A stretch of DNA of 45,303 nucleotides, from positions 1-45,303 of the forward strand of contig NZ_NPIH01000188.1 of NCBI RefSeq assembly GCF_012275575.1, in the 5' to 3' direction. Made by a program: the position numbers and the translations under genes. Under the pieces are notes generated by a model. It was not told where the DNA came from. It worked only from the letters and a program-made list of their open reading frames with translations, and did no database searches. Below, piece by piece: positions 44,553 to 45,303 of this stretch (its first letter is position 1; each line of letters begins with the position of its first letter). This DNA comes from Paraburkholderia sp. SG-MS1 (lineage in GTDB: Bacteria; Pseudomonadota; Gammaproteobacteria; Burkholderiales; Burkholderiaceae).

Positions 44553-45122
44553 TTAACCGCCCGTATCCGCCGGCGGGTACTTGACGTCGAGAATCTCGAT
44601 CGGCTGCGGACCGGCCGGCGTGAACAATGTGACCGTATCGCCGATCTTCGCCTTGAGCAGCGCACGGGCAATCGGCGAAATCCAGCTCACGTGCCCGATA
44701 TCCAGATCGACCTCGTCGATCCCCACAATTGTCACGGCATGCGCATCGCCGTCTTCCGTTGCGTATTCGACAGTCGCGCCGAAGAACACCTGATCGACGT
44801 TCTCCTGTTTGCTGCTATCCACGACTTCAGCGAGGTCCAGACGCTTAGTGAGAAAGCGGATTCGCCGGTCGATCTCGCGCAAGCGGCGCTTGCCGTAGAT
44901 GTAGTCGCCATTCTCCGAGCGATCGCCGTTCGACGCCGCCCACGACACGAGCCTGACCACTTCCGGCCGCTCGACATCGATCAGATTCAGCAGTTCATCG
45001 CGCATACGCCGGTAACCGGCTGGCGTGATGTAATTTTTGGTGCCCGCGGGAACTTCCGGCTGGGCGACGTCGAGATCGTCGTCATTCTCTTCACTCGACT
45101 CTTTGACAAAGGCCTTGTTCAT
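44553..45122 (-). CDS. greB: Transcription elongation factor GreB
   Basis: A 189-residue cleavage factor that rescues backtracked RNA polymerase. After an acidic N-terminal extension of about 25 residues comes the coiled-coil domain (YITPAGYRRMRDELLNLIDV) with the catalytic acidic tip in NGDRSENGDYIYGKRRLR. The FKBP-like C-terminal domain follows (FFGATVEYATEDGD, then SPIARALLKAKIGDTVTL). The SENGDY tip and KRRLREIDRRIRFL helix favour GreB over GreA. Longer than E. coli GreB (158) because of the N-terminal extension, common in Burkholderia. It appears monocistronic. Confidence 0.95.
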   Translation of the reverse strand: MNKAFVKESSEENDDDLDVAQPEVPAGTKNYITPAGYRRMRDELLNLIDVERPEVVRLVSWAASNGDRSENGDYIYGKRRLREIDRRIRFLTKRLDLAEVVDSSKQENVDQVFFGATVEYATEDGDAHAVTIVGIDEVDLDIGHVSWISPIARALLKAKIGDTVTLFTPAGPQPIEILDVKYPPADTGG

Positions 45123-45201
45123 GATGGTCCGTTAACTGCAGCAATCGACTGCCTATCAAGGGTACACGATCAGGTCCATGAGACAAATCGCAGTTACACG
45201 C

Positions 45202-45230
45202 TTCCATTTTCCAAAACGTTTGGCTATAAT
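45202..45230 (+). promoter_or_regulatory. Promoter of tRNA-Arg
   Basis: TATAAT at 45225-45230, with a weak -35 (TTCCAT, 45202-45207) 17 bases upstream. The following CTCGTTTCT discriminator is shared with the tRNA-Thr promoter. Confidence 0.65.
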
Positions 45231-45243
45231 CTCGTTTCTGTGT

Positions 45244-45303
45244 GCGGCTGTAGCTCAGTTGGATAGAGTACTTGGCTACGAACCAAGGGGTCGTGGGTTC
45301 GAA
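45244..45303 (+). tRNA. tRNA-Arg (anticodon ACG), 3' end cut by window
   Basis: The acceptor 5' strand GCGGCTG, D arm GCTCAGTTGGATAGAGT and anticodon stem-loop CTTGG-CTACGAA-CCAAG with ACG are complete. The window ends within the T loop (GGTTCGAA), so the acceptor 3' strand and CCA are not seen. Confidence 0.93.

Overview
The window is a GC-rich (GC-biased third codon positions) stretch of a beta-proteobacterial chromosome. Gene content and protein sequences point to Burkholderia sensu lato, most likely Paraburkholderia: an XdhABC purine cluster, Burkholderia-type porin, DsbB, PepN, Fbp, GreB, and an aryl-polyene pigment locus. No phage, insertion sequence, integrase or CRISPR array was seen.

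Layout. 1-2.8 kb: the C-terminal part of a GntR regulator, an amidase and dsbB. 3.2-10.9 kb (+ strand): a purine catabolic block, xdhA-xdhB-xdhC, an adenine/adenosine deaminase and guanine deaminase. Together these would funnel adenine (via hypoxanthine) and guanine to xanthine and urate. It ends at a strong bidirectional terminator at 10943-10974.

11.0-30.1 kb: an aryl polyene (APE) biosynthesis locus. Sixteen main-strand genes plus a terminal lipoprotein run leftward from 30055 to 13160, mostly coupled by ATGA or TAATG overlaps. Order of transcription: chain-length-factor-like ketosynthase, lysophospholipid acyltransferase, two acyl carrier proteins, membrane protein, adenylating ligase fused to a hotdog dehydratase, glycosyltransferase/acyltransferase fusion, aromatic amino acid ammonia-lyase (MIO type), thioesterase, LolA-like carrier, MMPL exporter, ketosynthase, dehydratase, ketoreductase, two more ketosynthases, small lipoprotein. 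At the left edge are a SAM methyltransferase (+ strand) and, diverging from it, a flavoprotein with the motifs of flavin-dependent halogenases. Inferred logic: the ligase loads an aryl acid onto an ACP, KS/KR/DH cycles build the polyene, the acyltransferases and glycosyltransferase attach it to a lipid, and the LolA/MMPL pair moves it towards the outer membrane. The halogenase and methyltransferase would decorate the head group, as in xanthomonadin-type pigments.

30.6-35.3 kb: a yybP-ykoY (Mn2+) riboswitch ahead of a GDT1/UPF0016 transporter, a DUF4136 lipoprotein and pepN. 35.4-36.2 kb: a decayed higBA toxin-antitoxin locus whose palindromic operator is still visible. 36.2-37.4 kb: fbp and tRNA-Thr(CGT). 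37.4-39.1 kb: a sparse, compositionally mixed stretch with one 66-aa gene and one 49-aa gene. 39.3-45.3 kb: a secreted chorismate mutase, a DnaQ-type exonuclease fused to GIY-YIG, a cold-shock gene with a long leader, a small hypothetical gene with an antisense candidate sRNA, a porin, a small hypothetical gene, greB, and the 5' part of tRNA-Arg(ACG) cut by the window end.

Functional names come from motifs and remembered family sequences; no database search was run.
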